DNA of 64,000 nucleotides from Paenalcaligenes sp052103955. Lineage in GTDB: Bacteria; Pseudomonadota; Gammaproteobacteria; Burkholderiales; Burkholderiaceae_B. The position numbers were made by a program, and so were the translations under genes. Below, piece after piece: positions 1 to 7,528 of the stretch. The stretch covers positions 1 to 64,000 of the forward strand of contig JBQELO010000014.1 in NCBI GenBank assembly GCA_052103955.1. Direction: 5' to 3'. The notes beneath the pieces are model-generated. The model worked only from the letters and a program-made list of their open reading frames with translations. It was not told the DNA's origin and did no database searches. Positions within the stretch are counted from its first letter, which is position 1, and every line of letters starts with the position of its first letter.

Positions 1-2570
1 TCAGCAATTTCCTTGTACTCTTCGATTTGGTCGAAGTTCAGGTAATGGTAGATCTTGTCGCTGTCTTTTTCCAAGATACCCATGTCAGCCAAGTATTCCT
101 CACGGGAAGGAATACGACCCAGACGGGAACATACAGCAGCCAACTCAGCAGAACCCAAGAACACGTTAGAGTTTTTACCCAAACGGTTAGGGAAGTTACG
201 TGTGCTGGTGGACATGACTGTTGCACCTTCACGCACTTGAGCTTGGTTACCCATACACAGCGAGCAACCTGGCATTTCCATACGCGCACCAGCTGTACCC
301 AGAACGCCGTAGTGGCCTTCTTCTGTTAGCTGTGCCTGATCCATTTTGGTAGGAGGCGCAATCCACAGACGAGTTGGGATGTCACGTTTGCCTTCCAATA
401 GTTTGGAGGCGGCACGGAAGTGACCAATGTTGGTCATGCAGCTACCGATAAACACTTCATCAATGGCTGTGCCAGATACGTCTGACAGTGTTTTCACATC
501 ATCAGGGTCGTTAGGGCAAGCAACGATAGGTTCGTGGATCTCGGACATATTGATGTCGATGATGGCCGCGTATTCGGCATCAGCATCTGGTTCCATCAAT
601 TGTGGGTCAGCCAACCAGCTTTCCATGTTCTGGATACGACGGGCCAATGTACGCTCATCTTCGTAACCATTAGCGATCATCCACTTCAACAGTGTGATGT
701 TGCTGTTCAAGTATTCGATGATAGGCTCTTTGTCCAGACGCACGGTACATGCAGCAGCGGAGCGCTCAGCAGACGCATCAGACAATTCAAATGCTTGCTC
801 AACTTTCAGGTTAGGCAAACCTTCGATTTCTAGAATACGGCCCGAGAAGATGTTGATCTTGCCCGCTTTTTCTACGGTCAGCAGGTTTTGCTTGATGGCG
901 TAGAAAGGAATGGCGTTAACCAAGTCACGCAGTGTTACGCCAGGCTGCATTTTGCCGCTGAAACGTACCAATACCGACTCAGGCATATCCAAAGGCATAA
1001 CGCCTGTGGCGGCCGCAAACGCTACCAGACCGGAACCTGCTGGGAAGCTGATACCAATTGGGAAACGTGTGTGAGAGTCGCCGCCAGTACCAACAGTATC
1101 AGGCAACAACATACGGTTTAACCACGAGTGAATCACACCATCACCAGGACGCAGCGATACACCGCCACGGGTGCTGATGAACTCAGGCAGTTCGTGGTGA
1201 GTTCTTACGTCTACAGGTTTTGGATAGGCTGCTGTGTGGCAGAAGGACTGCATCACCAAGTCAGCGGAGAAGCCCAAGCAAGCCAAATCTTTCAGTTCGT
1301 CACGCGTCATTGGGCCAGTTGTGTCTTGGCTACCAACAGTAGTCATGCGAGGTTCGCAGTACGTACCTGGACGAATACCTTGGTTGTCTGGCAAGCCACA
1401 TGCGCGACCCACCATTTTTTGTGCCAAGGAGAAGCCTTTGCCGCTGTCCACAGGGGATTGTGGCAGACGGAATAGGTCTGTAGCAGGCAAGCCCAGTGCT
1501 TCGCGAGCACGGGTAGTCAGACCACGACCAATAATCAGAGGAATACGGCCACCGGCACGTACTTCGTCAAACAATACGTCGGATTTTACTTTGAACTCGG
1601 CAATCACTTCGCCGTTTTTCAAAGCTTTACCTTCGTAAGGGCGCAGTTCTACTACGTCGCCCATTTCCATTTGGGAAACATCCAGCTCAATAGGTAGCGC
1701 GCCAGCATCTTCCATGGTGTTGTAGAAGATAGGAGCAATTTTGCTGCCCAGACACACACCACCAAAGCGTTTGTTAGGAACAAATGGGATGTCATCGCCA
1801 GTGAACCACAAAACGGAGTTAGTGGCGGACTTACGGGAAGAACCTGTACCCACTACGTCGCCCACGTAAGCGATTTGGTGGCCTTTGTCTTTCAGGGATT
1901 CCAAGAACTGGATAGGGCCCACTTTGCCTGCGTCATCAGGTGTAATACCTGGACGTGGGTTTTTCAGCATCGCCAAAGCGTGCAGTGGGATATCAGGACG
2001 GCTCCATGCATCGGGGGCTGGAGACAGGTCGTCAGTGTTGGTTTCGCCTGTGACTTTGAATACTGTCACGGTCATGCTCTGAGGCACTTCAGGGCGGCTG
2101 GTGAACCATTCAGCATCAGCCCAGCTTTGCAGTACTTCTTGAGCGTATTTGTTGCCTTTGTCGGCTTTTTCTTTCACGTCGTGGAAAGAGTCGAACATCA
2201 GCAATGTGTGTTTCAGTGCTTCGGCTGCAGTAGGCGCCAGTTCGGCGTCGTCTAACAGTTGCAGCAACGGAGCGATGTTGTAGCCACCCAGCATGGTGCC
2301 CAGCAGCTCACAGGCGCGTTTGCGATCAAAGAGCTTATTGCTTTCAGTGCCAAATGCAACGGCTGCAAGGTAAGAAGCTTTAACTTTAGCGGCATCGTCC
2401 ACACCCGCTGGTACGCGGTGAGTGATCAAGTCCAGCAAAAATTCTTCCTGGCCAGCGGGAGGGTTTTTGATCAGTTCGATCAGATCAGCGGTTTGTTGTG
2501 CCGTCAGCGGTAGTGGGGGGATGCCCAACGCGGCGCGTTCGGCAACGTGTTGGCGATAAGAATCCAGCAT
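1..2570 (-). CDS. acnB: Aconitate hydratase B, 3' end cut by window edge
   Basis: Cytoplasmic [4Fe-4S] aconitase that converts citrate to isocitrate in the TCA cycle. The frame opens at an ATG at 2570 and stays open to base 1, about 856 residues, so only the last few residues and the stop are missing (B-type enzymes are about 860). The three cluster ligands are visible: Cys711 in FIGSCMTN, and Cys769 and Cys772 in MPGCSLCMG, the spacing known from E. coli AcnB. In E. coli AcnB can also hydrate 2-methyl-cis-aconitate, the product of PrpD, which fits the nearby prpC-prpD pair (inference). A promoter and a palindromic operator candidate lie at 2622-2673. No internal damage is seen. Confidence 0.97.
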   Translation of the reverse strand, partial: MLDSYRQHVAERAALGIPPLPLTAQQTADLIELIKNPPAGQEEFLLDLITHRVPAGVDDAAKVKASYLAAVAFGTESNKLFDRKRACELLGTMLGGYNIAPLLQLLDDAELAPTAAEALKHTLLMFDSFHDVKEKADKGNKYAQEVLQSWADAEWFTSRPEVPQSMTVTVFKVTGETNTDDLSPAPDAWSRPDIPLHALAMLKNPRPGITPDDAGKVGPIQFLESLKDKGHQIAYVGDVVGTGSSRKSATNSVLWFTGDDIPFVPNKRFGGVCLGSKIAPIFYNTMEDAGALPIELDVSQMEMGDVVELRPYEGKALKNGEVIAEFKVKSDVLFDEVRAGGRIPLIIGRGLTTRAREALGLPATDLFRLPQSPVDSGKGFSLAQKMVGRACGLPDNQGIRPGTYCEPRMTTVGSQDTTGPMTRDELKDLACLGFSADLVMQSFCHTAAYPKPVDVRTHHELPEFISTRGGVSLRPGDGVIHSWLNRMLLPDTVGTGGDSHTRFPIGISFPAGSGLVAFAAATGVMPLDMPESVLVRFSGKMQPGVTLRDLVNAIPFYAIKQNLLTVEKAGKINIFSGRILEIEGLPNLKVEQAFELSDASAERSAAACTVRLDKEPIIEYLNSNITLLKWMIANGYEDERTLARRIQNMESWLADPQLMEPDADAEYAAIIDINMSEIHEPIVACPNDPDDVKTLSDVSGTAIDEVFIGSCMTNIGHFRAASKLLEGKRDIPTRLWIAPPTKMDQAQLTEEGHYGVLGTAGARMEMPGCSLCMGNQAQVREGATVMSTSTRNFPNRLGKNSNVFLGSAELAAVCSRLGRIPSREEYLADMGILEKDSDKIYHYLNFDQIEEYKEIA

Positions 2571-2621
2571 GTTGCAGGCCTATTTAAGTAAAGGGTGGGA
2601 CAAGAGGCTTGTAATGCCCCT

Positions 2622-2650
2622 ATTGTAGGGGGAAGCAAGGTTCAACGCAA
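2622..2650 (-). promoter_or_regulatory. acnB sigma70-like promoter
   Basis: Read on the minus strand there is a -35 element TTGCGT (2645-2650), a 17-base spacer and a -10 element TACAAT (2622-2627). Transcription would begin near 2615, giving a leader of about 45 bases before the acnB ATG at 2570. The palindrome at 2653-2666 begins two bases upstream of the -35 element. Confidence 0.65.
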
Positions 2651-2652
2651 TG

Positions 2653-2673
2653 GTCTTATATAAGACATAAGAC
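2653..2673. promoter_or_regulatory. Palindromic operator candidate upstream of acnB
   Basis: GTCTTATATAAGAC (2653-2666) is a perfect 14-base palindrome followed by a further half-site ATAAGAC (2667-2673). Read toward acnB the arrangement is TCTTATG then TCTTATATAAGA. The same 12-base core and a flanking half-site recur at 7407-7432 in the mdh/gntR intergenic region. The bound protein is not identified; the linked GntR-family regulator at 7529-8302 is the obvious candidate (inference). Confidence 0.6.
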
Positions 2674-2695
2674 TTCTGATATGCGCCTGTTTGCT

Positions 2696-2968
2696 TTACA
2701 ACACAAGATCTTGATATTCAGGATGACGCTGCACATACACAGCGGCATAGCTGCACTGGGGTATCACGCGTAGTTGGTGATCGCGGGCGTAATTCAACGC
2801 GGTTTTGACTAATTCACCGGCTATGCCTTTTCCACCCACAGCACGAGGAACTACGGTGTGTGTAATGGCTAGAGTGTTGTCTTGCAGCAGATATTCAAGC
2901 GTGCACAGATACGACTCTTCAAGAATTTCGAAACGGTTTTCGGCGGTGTTGTGAGTGACGTTACGCAT
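2696..2968 (-). CDS. Small GNAT-type N-acetyltransferase (YidJ/NATD1-like)
   Basis: A 90-residue protein of the short, single-domain GNAT group (COG2388 type). The acetyl-CoA pyrophosphate-binding loop is at residues 42-52 (RAVGGKGIAGE), and the group's C-terminal signature CSYAAVY..RHPEY lies at 72-85. The substrate of this group is generally unknown, so a specific function cannot be given. It stands alone on the minus strand, 125 bases upstream of acnB, with the acnB promoter in the gap. It may be read through into acnB, but acnB has its own promoter. Starts at ATG 2968 with AAGGA-like bases upstream. Confidence 0.85.
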   Translation of the reverse strand: MRNVTHNTAENRFEILEESYLCTLEYLLQDNTLAITHTVVPRAVGGKGIAGELVKTALNYARDHQLRVIPQCSYAAVYVQRHPEYQDLVL

Positions 2969-3091
2969 GTTGATACAAGGAAAAAGTCAGTGGTCTGACG
3001 AATGTAACATAGCCGTTGCAACAAGAAGGTAGCGCTGTAGAGGTGGTTACGTTTTGTAGTGATTCTGGAAAGATTGGGTAGGGGTGTAGCG

Positions 3092-3136
3092 CTAAAAAAC
3101 TAGGGCGTTACGAGTAAAGCTTCACCTCGTAACGCC
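3092..3136 (-). terminator. Intrinsic terminator of prpC-prpD
   Basis: A perfect 11-base stem GGCGTTACGAG (3104-3114) / CTCGTAACGCC (3126-3136) with an 11-base loop. On the minus strand it is followed by CTA and a run of T residues (the A run at 3094-3099). It lies about 80 bases beyond the prpD stop. Confidence 0.8.
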
Positions 3137-3217
3137 GGCTATGCTCAGACCTTTAGGCGGATCTGTGTTGGCAGTGATGGGCGCGTTGTGGTGCGCCAGA
3201 ACACTGTTAGGAAAAGG

Positions 3218-4669
3218 TTAAATCACATACATGTCTACGTACTCATGCACGGGCATGTTCTCTAGCGTTTTTTGATCCAGTGATACCGCCAAAATGCGCT
3301 GTTGTTGCTTACTAGGAAAGATGCGCGCCAGGTTTGTGCGGAATTTCGCTTCCAGTAGCGGGATGCCATCAGCACGGCGACGTTTATGCCCAATAGGGTA
3401 TTCGCACACGATTTCATCCAGCGTACTGCCATCGTTAAATTCAACTGTGACAGCGTTAGCAATAGAGCGTTTTTCGGGGTTGTGATAGTCGGCCGTAAAG
3501 CTGGGGTCTTCCACGCAGATTATTTTGTCGCGTAGTGCATCAATACGAGGATCATGGGCGATTTGGTCTTCGTAGTCGGCTGCCGTTAATCGGCCAAACA
3601 AAATGGGCACGGCCACCATGTATTGTATGCAGTGGTCGCGGTCTGCTGGGTTGTTCAGTGGACCTTTCTTATCGATGATGCGTATGCATGCTTCGTGTGT
3701 GCGAATAGTGATTTTTTTGATGTCTTCTGCTGTTTTTCCTACGGCACGGAGTTTATGGTGTATGTCCATGGCGCACTCAACGGCAGTTTGCGAGTGAAAC
3801 TCAGCTGGGAAGGAAATCTTAAACAACACGTTTTCCATCACATAACTGCCGTAGGGGCGCTGAAAGGTGAAAGGTTGGCCTTTAAACAGCACATCGTAGA
3901 ACCCCCAGGTTTTGGCGGTAAGGGCAGAGGGATAACCCATTTCCCCTGTTTTGGCGATCAGGGCTAAGCGTACGGCGCGGCTAGTGGCATCGCCTGCTGC
4001 CCAGCTTTTACGGCTGCCCGTGTTGGGGGCATGCCTGTAGGTGCGTAAGCTTTGGCCGTCCACCCAGGCTAGCGACAAGGCGTTAATGATTTCTTCGCGA
4101 TTCAAGCCCAGCAGTTGGGATACCACGGCAGTAGATGCTACCTTCACTAGCACTACATGATCTAAACCCACTTTGTTAAACGAGTTTTCCAGTGCTATGC
4201 AGCCTTGAATTTCGTGCGCTTTAATCATGGCAGTGAGCACGTCACGCATGGTGAGTGCAGGTTTGCCTGCGGCAATGGCTGTGCGAGAAAGCCAGTCTGC
4301 GGTGGCTAAGATGCCGCCAAGGTTATCAGAAGGGTGTCCCCATTCGGCGGCTAGCCATGTGTCATTGAAGTCTAGCCAGCGAATCATGGTGCCGATGTTA
4401 AACGCGGCTTGTACGGGGTCTAGTTGGAACTGTGTGCCGGGTATTTTGGCGCCGTTAGGAACGAGGGTGCCGGGCACGATGGGGCCTAATAGTTTGCGAC
4501 ATGCTGGGTATTCTAACGACTCTAAACCGCAACCCAAGGTGTCCATTAAGCAGTTGCGTGCTGTCTCGTAAGCTAGCGTGCTCTTGATCTCGTAACTCAG
4601 AACGTAGTCAGCAATATCGGCTAAAACCTGATCCGCTTCAGGGCGGATATTAGAAATGTGTGCAGACAT
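3218..4669 (-). CDS. prpD: 2-methylcitrate dehydratase
   Basis: PrpD/MmgE-family enzyme that dehydrates 2-methylcitrate to 2-methyl-cis-aconitate in the methylcitrate cycle of propionate breakdown. Its 483 residues equal the length I recall for E. coli PrpD, and it is recognisable end to end. Signature stretches include WLDFNDTWLAAEWGHPSDN, GLDHV and RTYRHAPNTGSRKSWAAGDA. It follows prpC by 17 bases on the same strand, so the two form an operon. The C-terminus MPVHEYVDMYVI is intact. The partner prpB (methylisocitrate lyase) is not in the window. Alternative roles of PrpD-fold proteins (such as cis-aconitate decarboxylase) are unlikely given the adjacent prpC. Confidence 0.95.
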   Translation of the reverse strand: MSAHISNIRPEADQVLADIADYVLSYEIKSTLAYETARNCLMDTLGCGLESLEYPACRKLLGPIVPGTLVPNGAKIPGTQFQLDPVQAAFNIGTMIRWLDFNDTWLAAEWGHPSDNLGGILATADWLSRTAIAAGKPALTMRDVLTAMIKAHEIQGCIALENSFNKVGLDHVVLVKVASTAVVSQLLGLNREEIINALSLAWVDGQSLRTYRHAPNTGSRKSWAAGDATSRAVRLALIAKTGEMGYPSALTAKTWGFYDVLFKGQPFTFQRPYGSYVMENVLFKISFPAEFHSQTAVECAMDIHHKLRAVGKTAEDIKKITIRTHEACIRIIDKKGPLNNPADRDHCIQYMVAVPILFGRLTAADYEDQIAHDPRIDALRDKIICVEDPSFTADYHNPEKRSIANAVTVEFNDGSTLDEIVCEYPIGHKRRRADGIPLLEAKFRTNLARIFPSKQQQRILAVSLDQKTLENMPVHEYVDMYVI

Positions 4670-4686
4670 AACAAGCGGCTCCTGTG

Positions 4687-5892
4687 TTAGGTGCGACGGT
4701 TAATGGGGACGAACTTCAGGTCGTTAGGGCCAACGTAATTGGCAGTGGGGCGTATGATTTTGTTGTCGACGCGTTGTTCAATAATGTGTGCCGCCCATCC
4801 TGCGGTACGGGCAAGCACGAATAGTGGCGTAAACATAGACGTGGGCACACCCATCATGTGGTAAGAAACCGCTGAAAACCAGTCTAGGTTGGGGAACATT
4901 TTCTTTGCCTCCCACATCACGGTTTCTAAGCGCTCAGCAATGTCATACATCTTGGTGCTATTTTGTTTTTTGGATAGCTTGTAAGCCACCTCTTTGATGA
5001 TTTGATTGCGGGGGTCGGCCACGGTGTAGACCGGGTGCCCAAAACCGATGATTACCTCTTTGTTTTCTACGCGTTTGCGTATATCGGTTTCGGCTTCATC
5101 GGGGTTGCCGTAGCGTTTTTGTATTTCAAAAGCCACCTCATTAGCCCCGCCGTGTTTAGGGCCGCGTAGTGCACCGATGGCTCCGGCAATGGCCGAATAC
5201 ATGTCAGAGCCTGTACTGGCAATGACTCGGCTGGTGAAGGTAGAGGCATTGAATTCGTGCTCCGCGTACAAAATCAGCGAGGTATGCATGGCCCGTACCC
5301 AGTCGTCGGAGGGGGGGGGGCCGTGCAGTAGATGCAAAAAGTGTCCGCCTATGCTGTCGTCATCGGTTTGTAAGTTAATAGAGCAACCGTTATGGCTGAA
5401 GTGATACCAGTACAGTAGGGCGGAGCCTAAGTTGGCGATAAGATGGTCTGCTATATCACGGGCATCTGGTAGGTTGTGGTCATCTTTTTCGGGCAGTACG
5501 CACCCTAGTACGGATACTGCCGTACGCATTACATCCATAGGATGGCTAGCGGGCGGGAGTGTTTCCAATACAGTCACTAATGCAGCGGGTAGGCCGCGTA
5601 AACGGCGCAGCTTGTCTTTATAGGCTTTGAGTTCGGGGCGGGTGGGGAGTTTGCCGTGAATCAGCAGGTGGGCGATTTCTTCAAATTCGCAGGTATGTGC
5701 GATATCTAAGATGTCATAGCCGCGATAATGTAAATCGTTGCCGCTACGGCCTACGGTGCAAAGTGCTGTATCGCCAGCTACTATGCCTGATAGCGCGACT
5801 GATTTTTTAGGTTTGGGTGTGGGTGGGGAAGTAATGCTCGCATCCGCCGTTTTGGCCGGTTTTGTAGATGCGGTACGTCGTGTTGTAGCCAT
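4687..5892 (-). CDS. prpC: 2-methylcitrate synthase
   Basis: Condenses propionyl-CoA with oxaloacetate to 2-methylcitrate. The 401 residues belong to the citrate synthase fold, with the catalytic triad visible at His247 (GPKHGGANE), His286 (GFGHPVY) and Asp337 (NLDWF). The start of the conserved family sequence, KKSVALSGIVAG, is preceded by a Thr/Lys/Pro-rich tail of about 29 residues. The ATG at 5892 has a strong Shine-Dalgarno AGGAGG six bases upstream. It is clearly the 2-methylcitrate type (SIGGHFLHLLHG, RVIASTGSDMYSA), unlike gltA at 12.0 kb. Codons 191-194 are written with ten consecutive C residues (plus-strand G run 5311-5320), a potential slippage site. First gene of a prpC-prpD operon. 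Confidence 0.95.
   Translation of the reverse strand: MATTRRTASTKPAKTADASITSPPTPKPKKSVALSGIVAGDTALCTVGRSGNDLHYRGYDILDIAHTCEFEEIAHLLIHGKLPTRPELKAYKDKLRRLRGLPAALVTVLETLPPASHPMDVMRTAVSVLGCVLPEKDDHNLPDARDIADHLIANLGSALLYWYHFSHNGCSINLQTDDDSIGGHFLHLLHGPPPSDDWVRAMHTSLILYAEHEFNASTFTSRVIASTGSDMYSAIAGAIGALRGPKHGGANEVAFEIQKRYGNPDEAETDIRKRVENKEVIIGFGHPVYTVADPRNQIIKEVAYKLSKKQNSTKMYDIAERLETVMWEAKKMFPNLDWFSAVSYHMMGVPTSMFTPLFVLARTAGWAAHIIEQRVDNKIIRPTANYVGPNDLKFVPINRRT
5311..5320. repeat. Homopolymer G10/C10 tract inside prpC
   Basis: Ten consecutive G on the plus strand, so C10 in the prpC coding sense, spanning the last base of Gly191 and the three proline codons 192-194. The present length keeps prpC in frame. 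It is the longest G:C homopolymer I noticed in the window. Confidence 0.95.
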
Positions 5893-6215
5893 GTCTGCCT
5901 CCTTTTGAACTGCTTTGGGTGTCTTCCGTGTGCACGGAAGTAGCGTTGAAATTCAAAGGTGTGGTCGCCGAGACGAGTGGGCCTATTTTGTGAACGGGCT
6001 TCATCGTGTGGTCTGATGCCGTGATGGTGTTCGCTAAACGGCAGCAGCGGCTTTTGGCGCGAAGAGCATAAGGGGCTGATGTGCTTACCTTAAGTGCGCC
6101 ACTACTTACAGGATGAATAAAAGCCTATGCTGATATTCAGTCATGCGTTTTAGGGTTAAGACTTGGGTGACCTACTACAGTCTGAAAAAAGGTGCTGGGA
6201 ACCTCTAGCATACCT
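5893..6215. other. Noncoding spacer upstream of prpC
   Basis: About 320 bases between the mdh terminator and prpC. It holds the prpC ribosome-binding site and the inverted repeat at 5923-5940. A short palindrome-like TTGAAATTCAA lies near 5949. I saw no convincing coding frame, tRNA or remnant of prpB or a prp regulator. Confidence 0.6.
5923..5940. promoter_or_regulatory. Inverted repeat in prpC leader/promoter
   Basis: CTTCCGTG (5923-5930), TG, CACGGAAG (5933-5940): perfect 8-base arms with a two-base centre, 31 bases upstream of the prpC start. The two-base gap is too tight for a good RNA hairpin, so a protein-binding operator is more likely. The regulator is unknown. Confidence 0.5.
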
Positions 6216-6244
6216 AAAAAAAAGGCCTGCATAGTGCAGGCCTT
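6216..6244 (-). terminator. mdh intrinsic terminator
   Basis: Perfect 10-base stem AAGGCCTGCA (6222-6231) / TGCAGGCCTT (6235-6244) with a three-base centre. On the minus strand it runs into eight T residues (A run 6216-6223). It begins 12 bases after the mdh stop. Confidence 0.9.
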
Positions 6245-6255
6245 GATCTAAAGTC

Positions 6256-7245
6256 TTACGCGAGTAAGTCTTTCACACCGTCACGCTCTTCTAGCAGTTC
6301 GTTTAGGGTGAAGTCCATGCGTTCGCGGGAGAACTCATCAATTTCCAAGCCAGCTACGCGAGTGTACTCACCGTTTGCTGTGGTAACAGGCACACCGTAG
6401 ATGATGCCTTCTGGGATGCCGTAAGAGCCATCAGAAGGTACACCCATTGTGACCCACTTGCCATTGCTGCCCAGTACCCAGTCGCGTACGTGGTCAATTG
6501 CAGCGTTAGCAGCGGAAGCAGCGGAGGACAGGCCACGCGCTTCAATAATGGCGGCGCCACGTTTACCCACTTTAGGGATAAAGGTGTCACGGTTCCATTC
6601 TTGGTCGTTGATTTTCTGTTCCAGCGATGCACCGTTAACGGTAGCAAAGCGAATATCTGGGTACATGGTTGGGGAGTGGTTGCCCCATACAATCAGGTTC
6701 TCGATATCGGCAACAGCGATATTGGCTTTCTGAGCCAATTGTGACAATGCACGGTTGTGATCCAAGCGCAGCATAGCAGTGAAGTTTTTCGCTGGCAGAT
6801 CTGGTGCGGATTTCATTGCGATGTAAGCGTTAGTATTAGCAGGGTTACCTACTACCAATACTTTCACGTTGCGGCTGGCCACGTCGTTCAGGGCACGGCC
6901 TTGCTCAGTGAAAATCTTAGCGTTCACGCTCAGCAGATCCTTACGTTCCATGCCTGGGCCACGAGGACGGGCACCAACCAGCAGAGCAACGTCAGCATCT
7001 TTGAATGCTGTACGTGGATCGCTGTGAGCAGACATGCTTTGCAGCAGTGGGAAAGCGCAGTCGTCCAGCTCCATCATCACGCCTTGAAGGGCTTTCTGGG
7101 CTTTTTCGTCTGCGATTTCTAGCAGTTGCAGAATAACGGGTTGGTCTTTGCCCAGCATTTCGCCGGAAGCGATGCGGAACAATAGAGCGTAACCGATCTG
7201 GCCTGCGGCACCGGTAACGGCTACGCGCATTGCGGGTTTGGACAT
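6256..7245 (-). CDS. mdh: Malate dehydrogenase
   Basis: NAD-dependent oxidation of malate to oxaloacetate in the TCA cycle, 329 residues. The dinucleotide loop TGAAGQIGY is at 11-19. The mobile active-site loop with substrate arginines is GARPRGPGMERKD at 91-103 (Arg93, Arg95, Arg101). NPANTNAY follows at 134-141, and the catalytic Asp162/His190 pair sits in LDHNRA and WGNHSPTMYPD. This is the type related to cytosolic and plant enzymes that is usual in betaproteobacteria. Transcribed alone, divergently from the GntR regulator, from the promoter at 7375-7403, with a leader of about 120 bases and its own terminator. Confidence 0.97.
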   Translation of the reverse strand: MSKPAMRVAVTGAAGQIGYALLFRIASGEMLGKDQPVILQLLEIADEKAQKALQGVMMELDDCAFPLLQSMSAHSDPRTAFKDADVALLVGARPRGPGMERKDLLSVNAKIFTEQGRALNDVASRNVKVLVVGNPANTNAYIAMKSAPDLPAKNFTAMLRLDHNRALSQLAQKANIAVADIENLIVWGNHSPTMYPDIRFATVNGASLEQKINDQEWNRDTFIPKVGKRGAAIIEARGLSSAASAANAAIDHVRDWVLGSNGKWVTMGVPSDGSYGIPEGIIYGVPVTTANGEYTRVAGLEIDEFSRERMDFTLNELLEERDGVKDLLA

Positions 7246-7374
7246 GAGAGTTGACTCCAGTTGGGTTGGAAAAACAGTGTTCTTGGAACCTAGTGTACTG
7301 CCAGTTTGCGTTAGTGAAACCTAAAAATACATGTGATTTTTGATGTGGCTCATAACGGGGTTCCCATGGTGCGA

Positions 7375-7403
7375 ACACTAGACCAAAATGGGGGGCTAGT
7401 CAA
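7375..7403 (-). promoter_or_regulatory. mdh sigma70-like promoter
   Basis: On the minus strand: -35 TTGACT (7398-7403), a 17-base spacer, then -10 TAGTGT (7375-7380). The predicted start near 7368 gives a 5' leader of about 120 bases. The TCTTATATAAGA palindrome lies about ten bases upstream of the -35 element. Confidence 0.6.
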
Positions 7404-7406
7404 ATC

Positions 7407-7432
7407 TCTTATATCTTATATAAGACAGAAGA
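7407..7432. promoter_or_regulatory. Palindromic operator candidate between mdh and gntR
   Basis: TCTTATATAAGA (7414-7425) is a perfect 12-base palindrome flanked by TCTTATA (7407-7413) and CAGAAGA (7426-7432). The whole element therefore reads as tandem half-sites. It matches the acnB element at 2653-2673. Its place between two divergent promoters, next to a transcription-factor gene, suggests autoregulation plus control of mdh (inference). Confidence 0.6.
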
Positions 7433-7528
7433 GTGTTAGACAGATTTGGTATAGCGTGCGAAAATAAAGGCTACGTTTAAATTCTTGTGCACGGTTATTG
7501 AATATGCACGTAACCGGCTAGCAGGCTT

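Noticed and set aside
5807..6004. 65-codon minus-strand frame overlapping the prpC start
   Set aside because: Overlaps prpC in another frame and lacks a start signal; prpC has a strong Shine-Dalgarno and full family match.
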